Positions 1 through 7,770 of a stretch of 32,327 bases of DNA are shown here, in pieces. The stretch lies in contig NZ_AKJY01000067.1 in NCBI RefSeq assembly GCF_000282115.1, positions 1 to 32,327 of the forward strand, given 5' to 3'. The translations under genes were made by a program, and so were the position numbers. This DNA comes from Chryseobacterium populi (GTDB lineage: Bacteria > Bacteroidota > Bacteroidia > Flavobacteriales > Weeksellaceae). Numbering within the stretch: position 1 is the stretch's first letter; the number at the start of each line of letters is the position of its first letter. The notes under the pieces were generated by a model that made no database searches, was not told the origin of the DNA, and worked only from the letters and a program-made list of their open reading frames with translations.

Positions 1-1078
1 TTTTTTTTTTAGCAACGTCGCCATTAGCCGTCAGTGAAGCCAGTTGCATCAACGCAATCTCTACTGTTAATCTTGGGTTCTTGGAATTTTTATAATTAAT
101 ATCCGCATGGTTGCAGATTTCAATAGCATCTATGAGCTGCTGGGCATTCCATTTCCGGCTTTGCTCAACAAATTTAATTTTCGTTTTTTCTCCAACTTCA
201 ATAAGATCTATGGTAGAAGTATTCTGTGCCATCATCAGATCTCTGAAGTGATTTCCCAATCCCGCAATAAAGATATGGGGATCGAAACCTCTTTTTACAA
301 TTTCATTAAATGCAAAAAGTACTTCAGGAATTTTGTTTTCTTTAGCCAGATCCACTACATTCAGGTATTGATCGTAATCAAGAATATTAAGCACTTCAGC
401 TGCTTTGGCTAAAGTAATATTCTTTTGAGAAAATGTGGAAAGCCTGTCAAAAATGGAAAGAGCATCTCTCAGAGCACCATCTGCTTTCTGGGCAATAAGG
501 TATAGAGCATCGTCTTCGTATTGAATATTTTCCTTTTGGGCAATATTTCTTAAGTGTTCCTGGATATCTTCAATAACGATTCTTTTAAAATCATAAATCT
601 GACAGCGCGATAAAATTGTTGGAATAATTTTATGCTTTTCTGTGGTTGCCAGAATAAAAATGGCATGTGCAGGCGGTTCTTCAAGCGTTTTAAGAAAAGC
701 ATTGAAGGCTGCAGAAGACAGCATATGTACCTCATCGATGATGTACACTTTGTACTGACCGACCTGAGGGGCAAAACGAACCTGATCAATCAGCTCCCGG
801 ATATCATCCACAGAGTTATTTGATGCAGCATCGAGTTCATAAATATTATAAGCAAAGCCGTCTTCTGAAACGGAACCATCCTTTTCATTGATCTTTCTCG
901 CCAGAATCCTGGCACATGTAGTTTTCCCGACACCACGGGGCCCGCAAAACAGTAAAGCCTGGGCTAACTGGTTTTCTTCAATTGCATGTTCTAAAGTATC
1001 TGTAATGTGAGATTGCCCAACAACAGTGTCAAACTCTTGCGGGCGGTACTTTCTTGCAGATACGATGAAATTTTCCAT
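1..1078 (-). CDS. dnaX: DNA polymerase III subunit gamma/tau (partial, C-terminus beyond window)
   Basis: This is the ATPase of the clamp loader, which opens the sliding clamp and places it on primed DNA in the replisome. It starts at ATG 1078 and runs off the window after 359 codons. Visible motifs are Walker A (GPRGVGKT, residues 46-53), Walker B (VYIIDEVHML, 111-120) and the SRC arginine-finger motif (157-159), followed by the lid and collar domains. The four-cysteine zinc module that E. coli DnaX carries just after Walker A is absent: the chain goes from ARILARKINEKDG straight to ELDAASNNSVDD. At the window edge the coding strand has a run of at least ten A after codon 356 (Ala), giving Lys-Lys-Lys, in the region where other dnaX genes make the short gamma form by slippage. 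The family call is near certain; any slippage is inference. Confidence 0.97.
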   Translation of the reverse strand, partial: MENFIVSARKYRPQEFDTVVGQSHITDTLEHAIEENQLAQALLFCGPRGVGKTTCARILARKINEKDGSVSEDGFAYNIYELDAASNNSVDDIRELIDQVRFAPQVGQYKVYIIDEVHMLSSAAFNAFLKTLEEPPAHAIFILATTEKHKIIPTILSRCQIYDFKRIVIEDIQEHLRNIAQKENIQYEDDALYLIAQKADGALRDALSIFDRLSTFSQKNITLAKAAEVLNILDYDQYLNVVDLAKENKIPEVLFAFNEIVKRGFDPHIFIAGLGNHFRDLMMAQNTSTIDLIEVGEKTKIKFVEQSRKWNAQQLIDAIEICNHADINYKNSKNPRLTVEIALMQLASLTANGDVAKKK

Positions 1079-1155
1079 TGGTCAAAAATAAGGAATATAG
1101 TTTTAATCTGAAAGCCAAAAGCCTTCAAATTATCCACAAACTATTTTTTCCGGAA

Positions 1156-1806
1156 TTATGCAGGCTTTGGCCCATCTTTACTATCGTAGGCAAAATCGAT
1201 AATATCAACAATAGCTTTTTCAATTTCTGTTCTTCCTTCGTCACTTTTCATATCAAGCCCACAAAAAGTACTTCCATTGGTAGCAGTATGAATATTTAAA
1301 TAATATGCACCGGAAATAAGAAGGGCAATAATAGCTCTGAATTTCTTTGCTTTTTCTTCTCCAAAATAAGGATCTGTAATATTTTTAAACATTATATCTC
1401 CCATTTCCTCACGTTCATCTGCTAACTTTCTAAGAATAGGCTTGTTTTCAGAAAGCTCCCAAAGAATAATTTTCTGCAGCTCTTTATTTCTTTTAAGATT
1501 TTCAAACTGATTTATCAATGCTAATTTGGAAAGTGCATGTCCTCCATCTGAGATATCAATTTCAATTTCACTTCCCGTCAACTTACTCCAATAATCCTGA
1601 GATTTGATATATTCGTCAATAAGTTTTTCTGTACTTCCGAAATATTCATAAATCAGTTTCTTATCAAAGCCGGCTACAGCAGCTATTTTACTCACTTTCA
1701 ATCCTGAATAGCCTTTTACTCTTAAGATTTTTCCAACTGCGGCAAGCAGCTTTTGTTTGGTTTTTTCTTTATCCCTGATGGGACCTTGCACAACTTTTCT
1801 AGGCAT
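1156..1806 (-). CDS. TetR/AcrR family transcriptional regulator
   Basis: This 216-residue protein has an N-terminal helix-turn-helix of the TetR type (about residues 12-60). It includes the usual pattern of a basic first helix, GYSGLKVSKIAAVAGF as the turn region, and KKLIYEYFGSTEKLI leading into the ligand domain. The remainder is helical and would bind an unknown effector and form the dimer. The start codon lies 5 nt after the stop of the alpha-oxoamine synthase gene, so the two are almost certainly co-transcribed. A regulator downstream in the same operon suggests feedback on the synthase, perhaps by a lipid or acyl product, but this is inference. Family call is firm; ligand and targets are unknown. 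Confidence 0.9.
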   Translation of the reverse strand: MPRKVVQGPIRDKEKTKQKLLAAVGKILRVKGYSGLKVSKIAAVAGFDKKLIYEYFGSTEKLIDEYIKSQDYWSKLTGSEIEIDISDGGHALSKLALINQFENLKRNKELQKIILWELSENKPILRKLADEREEMGDIMFKNITDPYFGEEKAKKFRAIIALLISGAYYLNIHTATNGSTFCGLDMKSDEGRTEIEKAIVDIIDFAYDSKDGPKPA

Positions 1807-1811
1807 TTTTA

Positions 1812-3068
1812 TTATTTTTTCGCAATATGCAATTTATTATTGATATCTTCAAATGCATTCAGTGTTTTGTCAAGATGCTCTCTTTCATGAGTTGCCATTA
1901 CAGCCATTCTGATACGTGCATCTTTTCTTGCCACTGCCGGATATAATATCGGATTTGTATAAACTCCTCTTTCAATAAGTAGCTTTCCTACATCACCTGT
2001 TACATTTGGGTCTCCAATTTTTACAGGAACGATAGCAGAACATGTATTTCCGGTCTCTAAACCTATATCATTAAGCCCTTTTTTGAAATAATTTATATTT
2101 TCCCATAGCTTTGTACGCCAATATGGTTCTTCATCCATTAATTCGATAGCCTTGATAATCCCCATAGTAGAAGGAGGTGCTGTAGCAGAGAAAATTTGCT
2201 GGCGTGATTGAAATCGTATAAATGCAGCCAGCTTTTCATTAGTAATTACATATCCACCTACATTACCAAATGTTTTACTGAATGTCCCGGTAATAATATC
2301 TACTTTATCCAGCATATCCGCTTCCTCCAACGCTCCTCTACCTGTTTTTCCTAAAATTCCCACTCCATGTGCATCATCCACCATCAAAAAAGCATTATAT
2401 TTTTTCACTAAATTATAAATATCTTTTAAAGGCGAAACATCTCCATCCTGAGAATAAATTCCATCTATGACGACAAGCTTTGTTCTATATTTATCTTCTG
2501 ATGCCTTCAAAACTTGTTCCAAAGCTATTAAATTATTATGAGGAAATGTTTTTGTATTGGTAAAAGCACATCCTTCATACATACTGGCATGCACAGCCAT
2601 GTCTATAATCGCAATATCTTCTTTTTGCAATAATATCTGTAAAGTCGCACTGTTAGCCGTATACCCGGTAGTAAATATTACTGCTTCCTCATGTTTCCTT
2701 CCAAAAAATGAAGAAATTTTCTTTTCCAAATCATCATGAAAAATAAAATGTCCTCCAATAAGTGGCGATGCTCCCGCTCCTGTTCCATATTTTTGAATTC
2801 CTTCTACTGCAGCTTGTTTTACTTTCGGATGCTGAGTAAATCCTAAATAATCATTAGATACAAAACTTACATAATCCCTTTGTGTATTTTCAATATCTAC
2901 ATTCATCACAGAGCTACATCCCGAGTTATTCTTCAATCTGTAATTCATATGCCCATTAGATTTCATGTAACCTAAAAAATCATAAAAAACTTCTGCCCTT
3001 TGAACCATATCAAACTTTGGGATATTTTCAAAATCTTTAAAAGTTGCTGTCGTGAAATCAATATTCAT
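1812..3068 (-). CDS. Alpha-oxoamine synthase family PLP enzyme
   Basis: This 418-residue fold-type I PLP enzyme belongs to the alpha-oxoamine synthase family, which condenses an amino acid with an acyl thioester and releases CO2. Family landmarks are the early SNDYLGF (71-77), GTGAGASPLIGG (95-106), a stacking His160, the cofactor Asp and His in VDDAHGVG (230-237), and the Schiff-base Lys265 in GTFSKTFGNVGG. Relatives include AONS (BioF), glycine C-acetyltransferase (Kbl), serine palmitoyltransferase and cysteate acyltransferase (capnine synthesis in Flavobacteria). No biotin genes or threonine dehydrogenase gene lie nearby. The chain is about 20 residues longer at the N-terminus than typical BioF. 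A lipid-type substrate is therefore plausible but unproven. It is co-directional with, and 5 nt from, the TetR gene. Confidence 0.88.
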   Translation of the reverse strand: MNIDFTTATFKDFENIPKFDMVQRAEVFYDFLGYMKSNGHMNYRLKNNSGCSSVMNVDIENTQRDYVSFVSNDYLGFTQHPKVKQAAVEGIQKYGTGAGASPLIGGHFIFHDDLEKKISSFFGRKHEEAVIFTTGYTANSATLQILLQKEDIAIIDMAVHASMYEGCAFTNTKTFPHNNLIALEQVLKASEDKYRTKLVVIDGIYSQDGDVSPLKDIYNLVKKYNAFLMVDDAHGVGILGKTGRGALEEADMLDKVDIITGTFSKTFGNVGGYVITNEKLAAFIRFQSRQQIFSATAPPSTMGIIKAIELMDEEPYWRTKLWENINYFKKGLNDIGLETGNTCSAIVPVKIGDPNVTGDVGKLLIERGVYTNPILYPAVARKDARIRMAVMATHEREHLDKTLNAFEDINNKLHIAKK

Positions 3069-3096
3069 CCTTAATTATTTTAGTTGTTTTATAAAG

Positions 3097-3104
3097 CAAA
3101 TATA
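3097..3104 (-). promoter_or_regulatory. Candidate -7 box for the oxoamine synthase/TetR operon
   Basis: On the minus strand TATATTTG matches the Bacteroidota -7 consensus TAnnTTTG exactly, 28 nt before the synthase ATG. No clear TTG was seen at the -33 position, so only the downstream half is supported. Confidence 0.45.
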
Positions 3105-3387
3105 GGACTATTTAACATTTTTTAGGTTTTATTTTATCTGTTTTTATTATGTGTATAGTATTGGAGTATTACCACTTGAAAATCAATTTATTTCACAATT
3201 GTCATTTATTTTTTCTCACCAATTCCAGATTACAAATTGGTATCTTTCCCTTCAAAAAACACATATTTATTTCACTTTTCCAAGCTTTATTTTTTTGAAT
3301 TTCTTTACATCAGAATTTCACCCTGCCATATTCTTTCTGTGACAAAAACATTCATAATCTTCAATGATAAGAGTTACAAAATACCTT
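3105..3387. other. Intergenic stretch without a convincing gene
   Basis: This T-rich, low-GC spacer lies between the AraC-type gene and the synthase promoter. A 63-codon open frame on the plus strand (3151-3342) has low-complexity, Phe-rich composition and no recognisable motif, and was not called. No strong hairpin or repeat was seen. Confidence 0.5.
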
Positions 3388-3774
3388 CTATTTATTTTTT
3401 TTATTTTTCCTGAAGCTCCCGGGAGTCATCCCGGTCCATTTTTTAAAAAATTTAGAAAAATTTGACGGATCATAGGTGAAGATTCTGGCTATTTCAGCAA
3501 CAGAACGATTGGTTTCAGACAGCATAATCTCTGCCTGTTCTATAATTTTAGCATCATAAAAATGACAGGGATGATTTCCCTTTTCTTTTTTTATGGTATC
3601 TGTAAGGTGGGTGTGGGAAATCGCAAGCTGACCGGCAATTTCATTGAGTTCCATAAATTCAGAAATATTCCCTGAAATCACATCCTGAATATGCTGATCA
3701 ATAAAGGCAAAATAACTGGCTGTAATTTCCGCACCTCTTTTTAATATCTTTTCATCATTTTGCATATAATTCAT
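3388..3774 (-). CDS. AraC-type helix-turn-helix protein, DNA-binding domain only
   Basis: This 128-residue protein consists almost wholly of an AraC-family DNA-binding domain. The first helix-turn-helix is MELNEIAGQLAISHTHLTDTIK (about 41-62). The second ends with the family signature: VAEIARIFTYDPSNFSKFF followed by KKWTGMTPGSFRK. There is no N-terminal cupin or sensing domain, only about 35 helical residues, so it may act constitutively or through a partner. Met4 is a possible alternative start. It lies 81 nt downstream of the LuxR-type regulator on the same strand and may share its transcript. Targets are unknown. Confidence 0.85.
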   Translation of the reverse strand: MNYMQNDEKILKRGAEITASYFAFIDQHIQDVISGNISEFMELNEIAGQLAISHTHLTDTIKKEKGNHPCHFYDAKIIEQAEIMLSETNRSVAEIARIFTYDPSNFSKFFKKWTGMTPGSFRKNKKNK

Positions 3775-3855
3775 TAAGCTTTATTAAAAATATGAATTTA
3801 AAAAGATTAATCCTATGAATATGGTGAGCTTTTCGGAAAATTTCAAACCAGATTA

Positions 3856-4608
3856 TTAATGAAAACTGTCATTAAATGCCTGAACGGAATTCTTCACTTT
3901 CAGTTTTTCCAGGATATTCTGTCTGTGTCTGCTTACAGTATTGATGCTTATAGAGAGAAAATCAGCAATTTCTTTACTGGTCAATCCTTCCCCTACAAAC
4001 TTCAGGACTTCAAGCTCCCTTTTGGATAAAATATTTTTATAGTTTAACTTATCCTCCGCTACCACATCTCCTTTCGCAGAGTTAATGATTAAAAACGATG
4101 AAGATAAATGTACGGATTGATCAGGAACAATGCTATACAGGCAAAGCGCAAATCTCAATTTTCCGTTGTAAGGGGAATATACATAAAACATGCGGTGCTG
4201 AACAAACCGATAGTTCTCATTTTTATCTTTCATCTGCATTCTTGATACAACATGATAATCGGCACGCTCCTCAGGTTGCTGTGAATCCAGAAATTTGAAA
4301 AACCTTAATTCATGGATATATTTTTTGAGTTTATCATCAGGATGTATCTTCTTCAGAATATCTTCTTCCCAGATCGAATCTATTTCCAGGGGATTTTCAT
4401 TCATATCCAAACCTAACTCCAAAGCAGCTTTAGATTTATAAACATAGCTTTTATCCGCCTGCATATCACTGAGTACCGAAATTGTATTTTCCATCCGGGA
4501 ATACATCAAAGCAATCTGTTTATACACTTTAATATCCAACAGACATTCGCAGTTTCTGCCCGGATTTTTATTGAGTAATGCTTCATTAAGCGTTTCTACG
4601 ATCTGCAT
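3856..4608 (-). CDS. LuxR-type transcriptional regulator with PAS-like N-terminus
   Basis: This 250-residue protein has a C-terminal LuxR/NarL helix-turn-helix: the core LSKRELEVLKFVGEGLTSKE is followed by IADFLSISINTVSRHRQNIL and LEKLKVKN (about 195-245). The N-terminal 180 residues look like a PAS-type sensory fold, including an IHPDDK motif, an RFVQHRMFYVY strand and a final LRFALCLYSIV strand. There is no receiver domain and no membrane segment, so it probably senses something in the cytoplasm. It is divergent from the secreted DUF1349-like gene at 4703, and the two start codons are 94 nt apart, so control of that neighbour is a reasonable guess. The AraC-type gene follows it. Confidence 0.85.
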   Translation of the reverse strand: MQIVETLNEALLNKNPGRNCECLLDIKVYKQIALMYSRMENTISVLSDMQADKSYVYKSKAALELGLDMNENPLEIDSIWEEDILKKIHPDDKLKKYIHELRFFKFLDSQQPEERADYHVVSRMQMKDKNENYRFVQHRMFYVYSPYNGKLRFALCLYSIVPDQSVHLSSSFLIINSAKGDVVAEDKLNYKNILSKRELEVLKFVGEGLTSKEIADFLSISINTVSRHRQNILEKLKVKNSVQAFNDSFH

Positions 4609-4628
4609 AAAATGGTTATTTATCAGTA

Positions 4629-4659
4629 TTGACGGTACAACAGTTAAATTTTACTTTTG
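4629..4659 (+). promoter_or_regulatory. Bacteroidota-type promoter for the DUF1349-like gene
   Basis: TTG at 4629-4631 and TACTTTTG at 4652-4659 are separated by 20 nt, an excellent match to TTG-N19-21-TAnnTTTG. The start codon is 43 nt downstream. Confidence 0.75.
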
Positions 4660-4702
4660 CTAAATTAATAAATTACATTCAGTTATACTTATAACGAAAA
4701 AT

Positions 4703-5350
4703 ATGAAGAGAACCTTTTTAAGTTTTTGCTTCTTTTTATCAGGCGGAAGCATTTTTGCCCAGACCTTAGAAAAAATGAACTGGTTTAATGAGCCTGAAAA
4801 ATGGGAGGTTAAAAACAACAGCTTATCTATGTTTGTCACACCACAAAGTGACTACTGGAGAATCTCCCATTATGGCTTTACAGTAGATGATGCTCCTTTT
4901 TACTACGCAACTTATGGTGGTGAATTTGAAGCTAAAGTAAAAATCTCGGGAAATTATAAGGCCCGTTTTGATCAGATGGGACTAATGTTGCGAATTGACA
5001 AGGACCATTATATTAAAGCGGGGGTGGAATTTGTAGATGGCCAATATAATCTAAGTACTGTTGTCACTCACACAACAAGCGACTGGAGTGTTATCACTCT
5101 GGATAAAACACCTCCTGCCGTCTGGATCAAAGCGGTACGGAGACTTGATGCTGTTGAAATATTTTATTCATTTGATGATAAAAATTACATCATGATGCGT
5201 AACGCCCATCTTCAGGATAATACCCCGGTCATGGTAGGATTAATGGCTGCTTGCCCGGATGGAAATGGCTTTAATGCCGTTTTTGAGAATTTTAAAGTGA
5301 AACATCTTGCTGACGAACGCCGCTTAAAGTGGCTGGAAAACAATAAATAA
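4703..5350 (+). CDS. Secreted DUF1349-like (concanavalin-fold) protein
   Basis: This 215-residue protein has a signal peptide ending in FAQ (about residues 1-20). It is followed by a single beta-sandwich domain of the DUF1349 type, a family related to yeast Ree1 ('regulation of enolase 1'). Typical features are the WFNEPEKW opening, the FEAKVKI strand, QMGLMLRIDKDHYIKAGVEF, then DWSV..., VWIKAVRR, and a final GFNAVFENFKV strand before a short basic tail. Members resemble lectin-like folds; a carbohydrate ligand is possible but not shown. It has its own promoter and a strong downstream terminator, so it is probably monocistronic. It is divergent from the PAS/LuxR regulator, which may control it. 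Confidence 0.8.
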   Translation: MKRTFLSFCFFLSGGSIFAQTLEKMNWFNEPEKWEVKNNSLSMFVTPQSDYWRISHYGFTVDDAPFYYATYGGEFEAKVKISGNYKARFDQMGLMLRIDKDHYIKAGVEFVDGQYNLSTVVTHTTSDWSVITLDKTPPAVWIKAVRRLDAVEIFYSFDDKNYIMMRNAHLQDNTPVMVGLMAACPDGNGFNAVFENFKVKHLADERRLKWLENNK

Positions 5351-5426
5351 CTCATCAGGCTTACTGACCATAGAAATTTAAAATAATTGAATTTAATTCA
5401 ATATTACAGTCAATTTTTTTAATTAA

Positions 5427-5453
5427 CCTCTCAATTTTTTGAGAGGTTTTCTT
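5427..5453 (+). terminator. Rho-independent terminator after the DUF1349-like gene
   Basis: CCTCTCAA at 5427-5434 pairs perfectly with TTGAGAGG at 5439-5446 around a TTTT loop, followed by TTTTCTT. It lies 77 nt after the stop codon. Confidence 0.85.
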
Positions 5454-5482
5454 ATCCCTTTAAATCGGTAAAAATGCTCCAT

Positions 5483-5692
5483 TCAGTATTTCCAGAATTT
5501 TTTAACAACCATAATTTCTGCTACCTCTTCGTTTTTAAAAATAAGTAATAAAATAACTCTTCTTCCCATCCAGGTTCTGCCCAATTTATAGGTCCATAAA
5601 TCATTTGTAAAACAATTAAAACCATAGCCTAGCTTATCCTTAACTTCAATACGGGTACTTCCCAGCAAGTATGTGAATTTTTTCTCTTTCAT
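5483..5692 (-). CDS. Small paralogous protein, copy A (unknown function)
   Basis: This 69-residue protein is the most diverged of three tandem paralogues. Shared features are F/Y-x-LLGSTRI near the N-terminus, GxGFNxFxxDxWTY in the middle, a LGxTWxGRRxIL core, and a final xVxKxFxKY. It has no signal peptide and no clear membrane segment. The pattern 'LLG... GDGFN... WTYxLGK... GRR... F.NG' loosely recalls the short BamE/OmlA-like fold, which is a guess only. In this copy KHEMGDG has become KDKLGYG, TWTG has become TWMG and the usual F.NG is F.NE, so it may be drifting. It has its own promoter, conserved with copy B. Confidence 0.7.
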   Translation of the reverse strand: MKEKKFTYLLGSTRIEVKDKLGYGFNCFTNDLWTYKLGRTWMGRRVILLLIFKNEEVAEIMVVKKFWKY

Positions 5693-5708
5693 TATGTGTT
5701 TTTGATCT

Positions 5709-5739
5709 CAAAAATATTAAAACACAACAGACAACACAA
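5709..5739 (-). promoter_or_regulatory. Promoter of small paralogue A
   Basis: On the minus strand TTG (5737-5739) and TATTTTTG (5709-5716) are spaced by 20 nt, upstream of ATG 5692. The same block, TATTTTTGAGAT, recurs before copy B. Confidence 0.65.
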
Positions 5740-6110
5740 CCAAAACAAATCACAAACCACTAAATATCAATAAATTAACAAAAACTATAGAATAAAATAT
5801 TTTCAATTAGCAGTAAAGAATTTGAAGTTTAAGTTTATATTTTTTTAACAATCATCATCCACCTATATATTTTATACATAATACCAGCTTCAATACAGGA
5901 AAAATATAAGGTTTTAACTTGAAATAGCAGACCTTACAAAAAAGAAAAAAGTTTACAAAACCACATAAGAAAACTGATTTAAAAACCGGTTTTAAATAAA
6001 TAATGCTTTTGCTTGCGTGAGCAATACGTTTTACGAAGCTGTTGAATAATGGGGTTTTCAGCTCTTCCTGAGCACCGTTCGTCCGGAAATTGTATTTTAG
6101 AAAAAGATAT

Positions 6111-6317
6111 TTAGTATTTCCTAAAGCTTTTAAACACCTTAACTTCTGCAGCAATTCCGTTTTCAAAAGTAACCGATAAAATAATCCTTCTTCCTGTCCA
6201 TGTTTTACCCAGCTCATAGGTCCAGATGTCATTTGTAAAATAATTAAAGCCATCACCCATTTCATGTTTAATGACAATACGGGTACTTCCCAGTAAATGA
6301 GAGAAATCTTTTTTCAT
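6111..6317 (-). CDS. Small paralogous protein, copy B (unknown function)
   Basis: This 68-residue protein starts at ATG 6317, chosen because it aligns with copies A and C and sits downstream of the conserved promoter. An open frame continues upstream to 6374, but that extension crosses the promoter. It shares KHEMGDGFNYF and WTYELGKTWTGRRIILS with copy C without a change. The protein is basic, with no export signal, and probably cytoplasmic. The family is not recognised; a BamE-like fold is only a loose resemblance. Conservation of protein sequence above that of the flanks suggests the copies are still under selection. Confidence 0.75.
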   Translation of the reverse strand: MKKDFSHLLGSTRIVIKHEMGDGFNYFTNDIWTYELGKTWTGRRIILSVTFENGIAAEVKVFKSFRKY

Positions 6318-6334
6318 TAGTGTGTATTTAATCT

Positions 6335-6365
6335 CAAAAATATTAAAACACGACAAACAACACAA
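6335..6365 (-). promoter_or_regulatory. Promoter of small paralogue B
   Basis: On the minus strand TTG (6363-6365) and TATTTTTG (6335-6342) are spaced by 20 nt, ahead of ATG 6317. It is nearly identical to the promoter of copy A, supporting function. Confidence 0.65.
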
Positions 6366-6727
6366 TAAAAACAAACAATAAAAGAGTATATATCAATAAA
6401 TTACTCAAAACAATAGAATAAAATATTTTTCAGACAGCAATATAGAATTTAAGTTTTAAGGTTAAATTTTTTCAAACAATTATGTTATTTAGATATTTTC
6501 ACGTATAATATTCCACTTAATACAGAAAAAATAAAATATATTAACTCCAAATAATAAATCTTACAGAGAGAAAAAAAATTCATAAAACCGTCATAAGAAT
6601 ATTGATGTAAAAGCAGTAAATGTCCGATCTGTTAAAAAAATGTATTCAGGGAATGTAGAAGATATGAACAAAAAAGTATATTTTTAGAAATTATAAAAAA
6701 CTGTTTTCGTTTTTAAAGACAAAACAT

Positions 6728-6937
6728 TCAATGCTTTTTGAAACTCTTAAATACGTTAATTTCTGTAGCAATTCCGTTTTTAAAAGTAATGGATAAAATA
6801 ATTCTCCTTCCTGTCCAGGTTTTACCTAATTCATAAGTCCAGGTATCATCTATAAAATAATTAAACCCGTCACCCATTTCATGTTTGACGAGAATACGGT
6901 TTTTACCTAGTAAATGAGAGAAATTTTCTTTTTTCAT
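6728..6937 (-). CDS. Small paralogous protein, copy C (unknown function)
   Basis: This 69-residue protein starts at ATG 6937, the position matching copies A and B; an in-frame ATG at 7003 would add a hydrophobic 22-residue leader absent from the other copies. The central blocks KHEMGDGFNYF and WTYELGKTWTGRRIILS equal those of copy B. LLGSTRI is replaced by LLGKNRI. The upstream sequence shares only AAATACACATTA with copies A and B; the conserved promoter is missing, so expression may differ. If the longer start were used, the extension would act as a membrane anchor or signal, which is worth noting but less likely. Confidence 0.72.
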   Translation of the reverse strand: MKKENFSHLLGKNRILVKHEMGDGFNYFIDDTWTYELGKTWTGRRIILSITFKNGIATEINVFKSFKKH

Positions 6938-7434
6938 TAATGTGTATTTTGCTTTTAACGTCAAAAAAGGCCAGAATATTGCAAACAATTTCCAGCCCCA
7001 CACAAAAACAGGTATTGATTTTTAAATAATTAAAGCTGAAACTTTCATGATAGGAACAAGTCAATTCAGCCTTTATGTTTTTAAAATACCATCACCATCT
7101 AACTTGTAACACCGCAAAACTAAAAAATATTCAGAGCATATGGAAAATATATCCTGTAGAAATAAAGTTACCTTATTGTAGAATTACTACTACAAAATCT
7201 ACCATAAGTCATAAAATTAATGAGAACAACAGTTAAAAATACAAAATACTTACGTAAATCACAATACACTTAATAATCATCTAATTTTAAATATTTATAT
7301 AAATAAATTTTCTAAAAAAATATCATTTTTAGAATTATTTAAGTATTTTGGCTAAGCTTTTTGAAGCAAAAAAATAAAACAGACTACATTAACTGTTTAA
7401 AAACTTGATAAACAATTAAAAACTTATCCCGGAT
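6938..7434. other. AT-rich spacer, no gene seen
   Basis: About 500 bp of very AT-rich DNA lies between small paralogue C and the next plus-strand gene. No open frame with protein-like composition, no strong hairpin and no repeat were seen. Confidence 0.5.
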
Positions 7435-7770
7435 ATGATTTTTGAAAATGAAGCCCATTCTGTTTTACAAGACAAACACAACCTGTCTTTTGTTACTCAT
7501 ATCATTAATTTTCACGGAGATAAATCACTTATATTAAATTCTTTACAAAAGATAAAGAACAATTCTCCATGCAAGATCAAAAGAAGAAGGATCTCCAAAT
7601 GGATTAAGGAATATACCCAACATCTCAACCAATACATTGAGAATGATGATTTTCATTTAAAACCCGAAAACTACAAACTCTCCCCTGCTTATGCCAAACA
7701 ATCTTACCAAAAGGTTTTAAAAGAAGATGAGTATCTGCAAAAGCTAATTTCAATTTTAGACCTGGAATAG
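7435..7770 (+). CDS. Hypothetical 111-residue protein
   Basis: I do not recognise this protein. It is 111 residues, highly charged, probably cytoplasmic and mostly helical. It has a basic patch (KIKRRRISKWIKEY, about 46-59) and a Leu/Glu/Lys-rich C-terminus ending in LQKLISILDLE. There is no signal peptide or membrane segment. The composition is protein-like, but no motif supports a function. Its TAG stop directly abuts the antisense TAG of the antiporter gene (7771), with no base between, and no terminator is visible, so the two convergent transcripts must run into each other's coding sequence. Confidence 0.55.
   Translation: MIFENEAHSVLQDKHNLSFVTHIINFHGDKSLILNSLQKIKNNSPCKIKRRRISKWIKEYTQHLNQYIENDDFHLKPENYKLSPAYAKQSYQKVLKEDEYLQKLISILDLE

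Larger units (their letters stand above)
5483..7003. repeat. Tandem triplication of a small-gene unit
   Basis: Three minus-strand units carry paralogous genes. Units A (gene 5483-5692) and B (gene 6111-6317) are also alike over roughly 290 bp upstream of their start codons, to about 5985 and 6612. Examples are the shared promoter block, ATCAATAAATTA, AGAATAAAATATTTT and CATAAGAA. Unit C (gene 6728-6937) keeps only the coding region and about 15 bp before the ATG (AAATACACA). This points to successive tandem duplications with C the more rearranged unit. Confidence 0.8.

Noticed and set aside
1083..1090. Exact -7 match (TATTTTTG on the minus strand) just before dnaX
   Set aside because: It ends only 4 nt before the ATG and lacks a TTG at the right distance, so it would require a leaderless transcript; not called.
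3151..3342. 63-codon plus-strand frame before the oxoamine synthase
   Set aside because: Low-complexity Phe/Ser-rich translation of T-rich DNA, no motif, and it overlaps the promoter region poorly placed for a gene.
5855..6277. 140-codon minus-strand frame between and across small paralogues A and B
   Set aside because: It overlaps copy B in another frame, and the part outside it is Phe/Leu-rich translation of AT-rich spacer. Its spacer part lies in DNA that diverges freely between the duplicated units.
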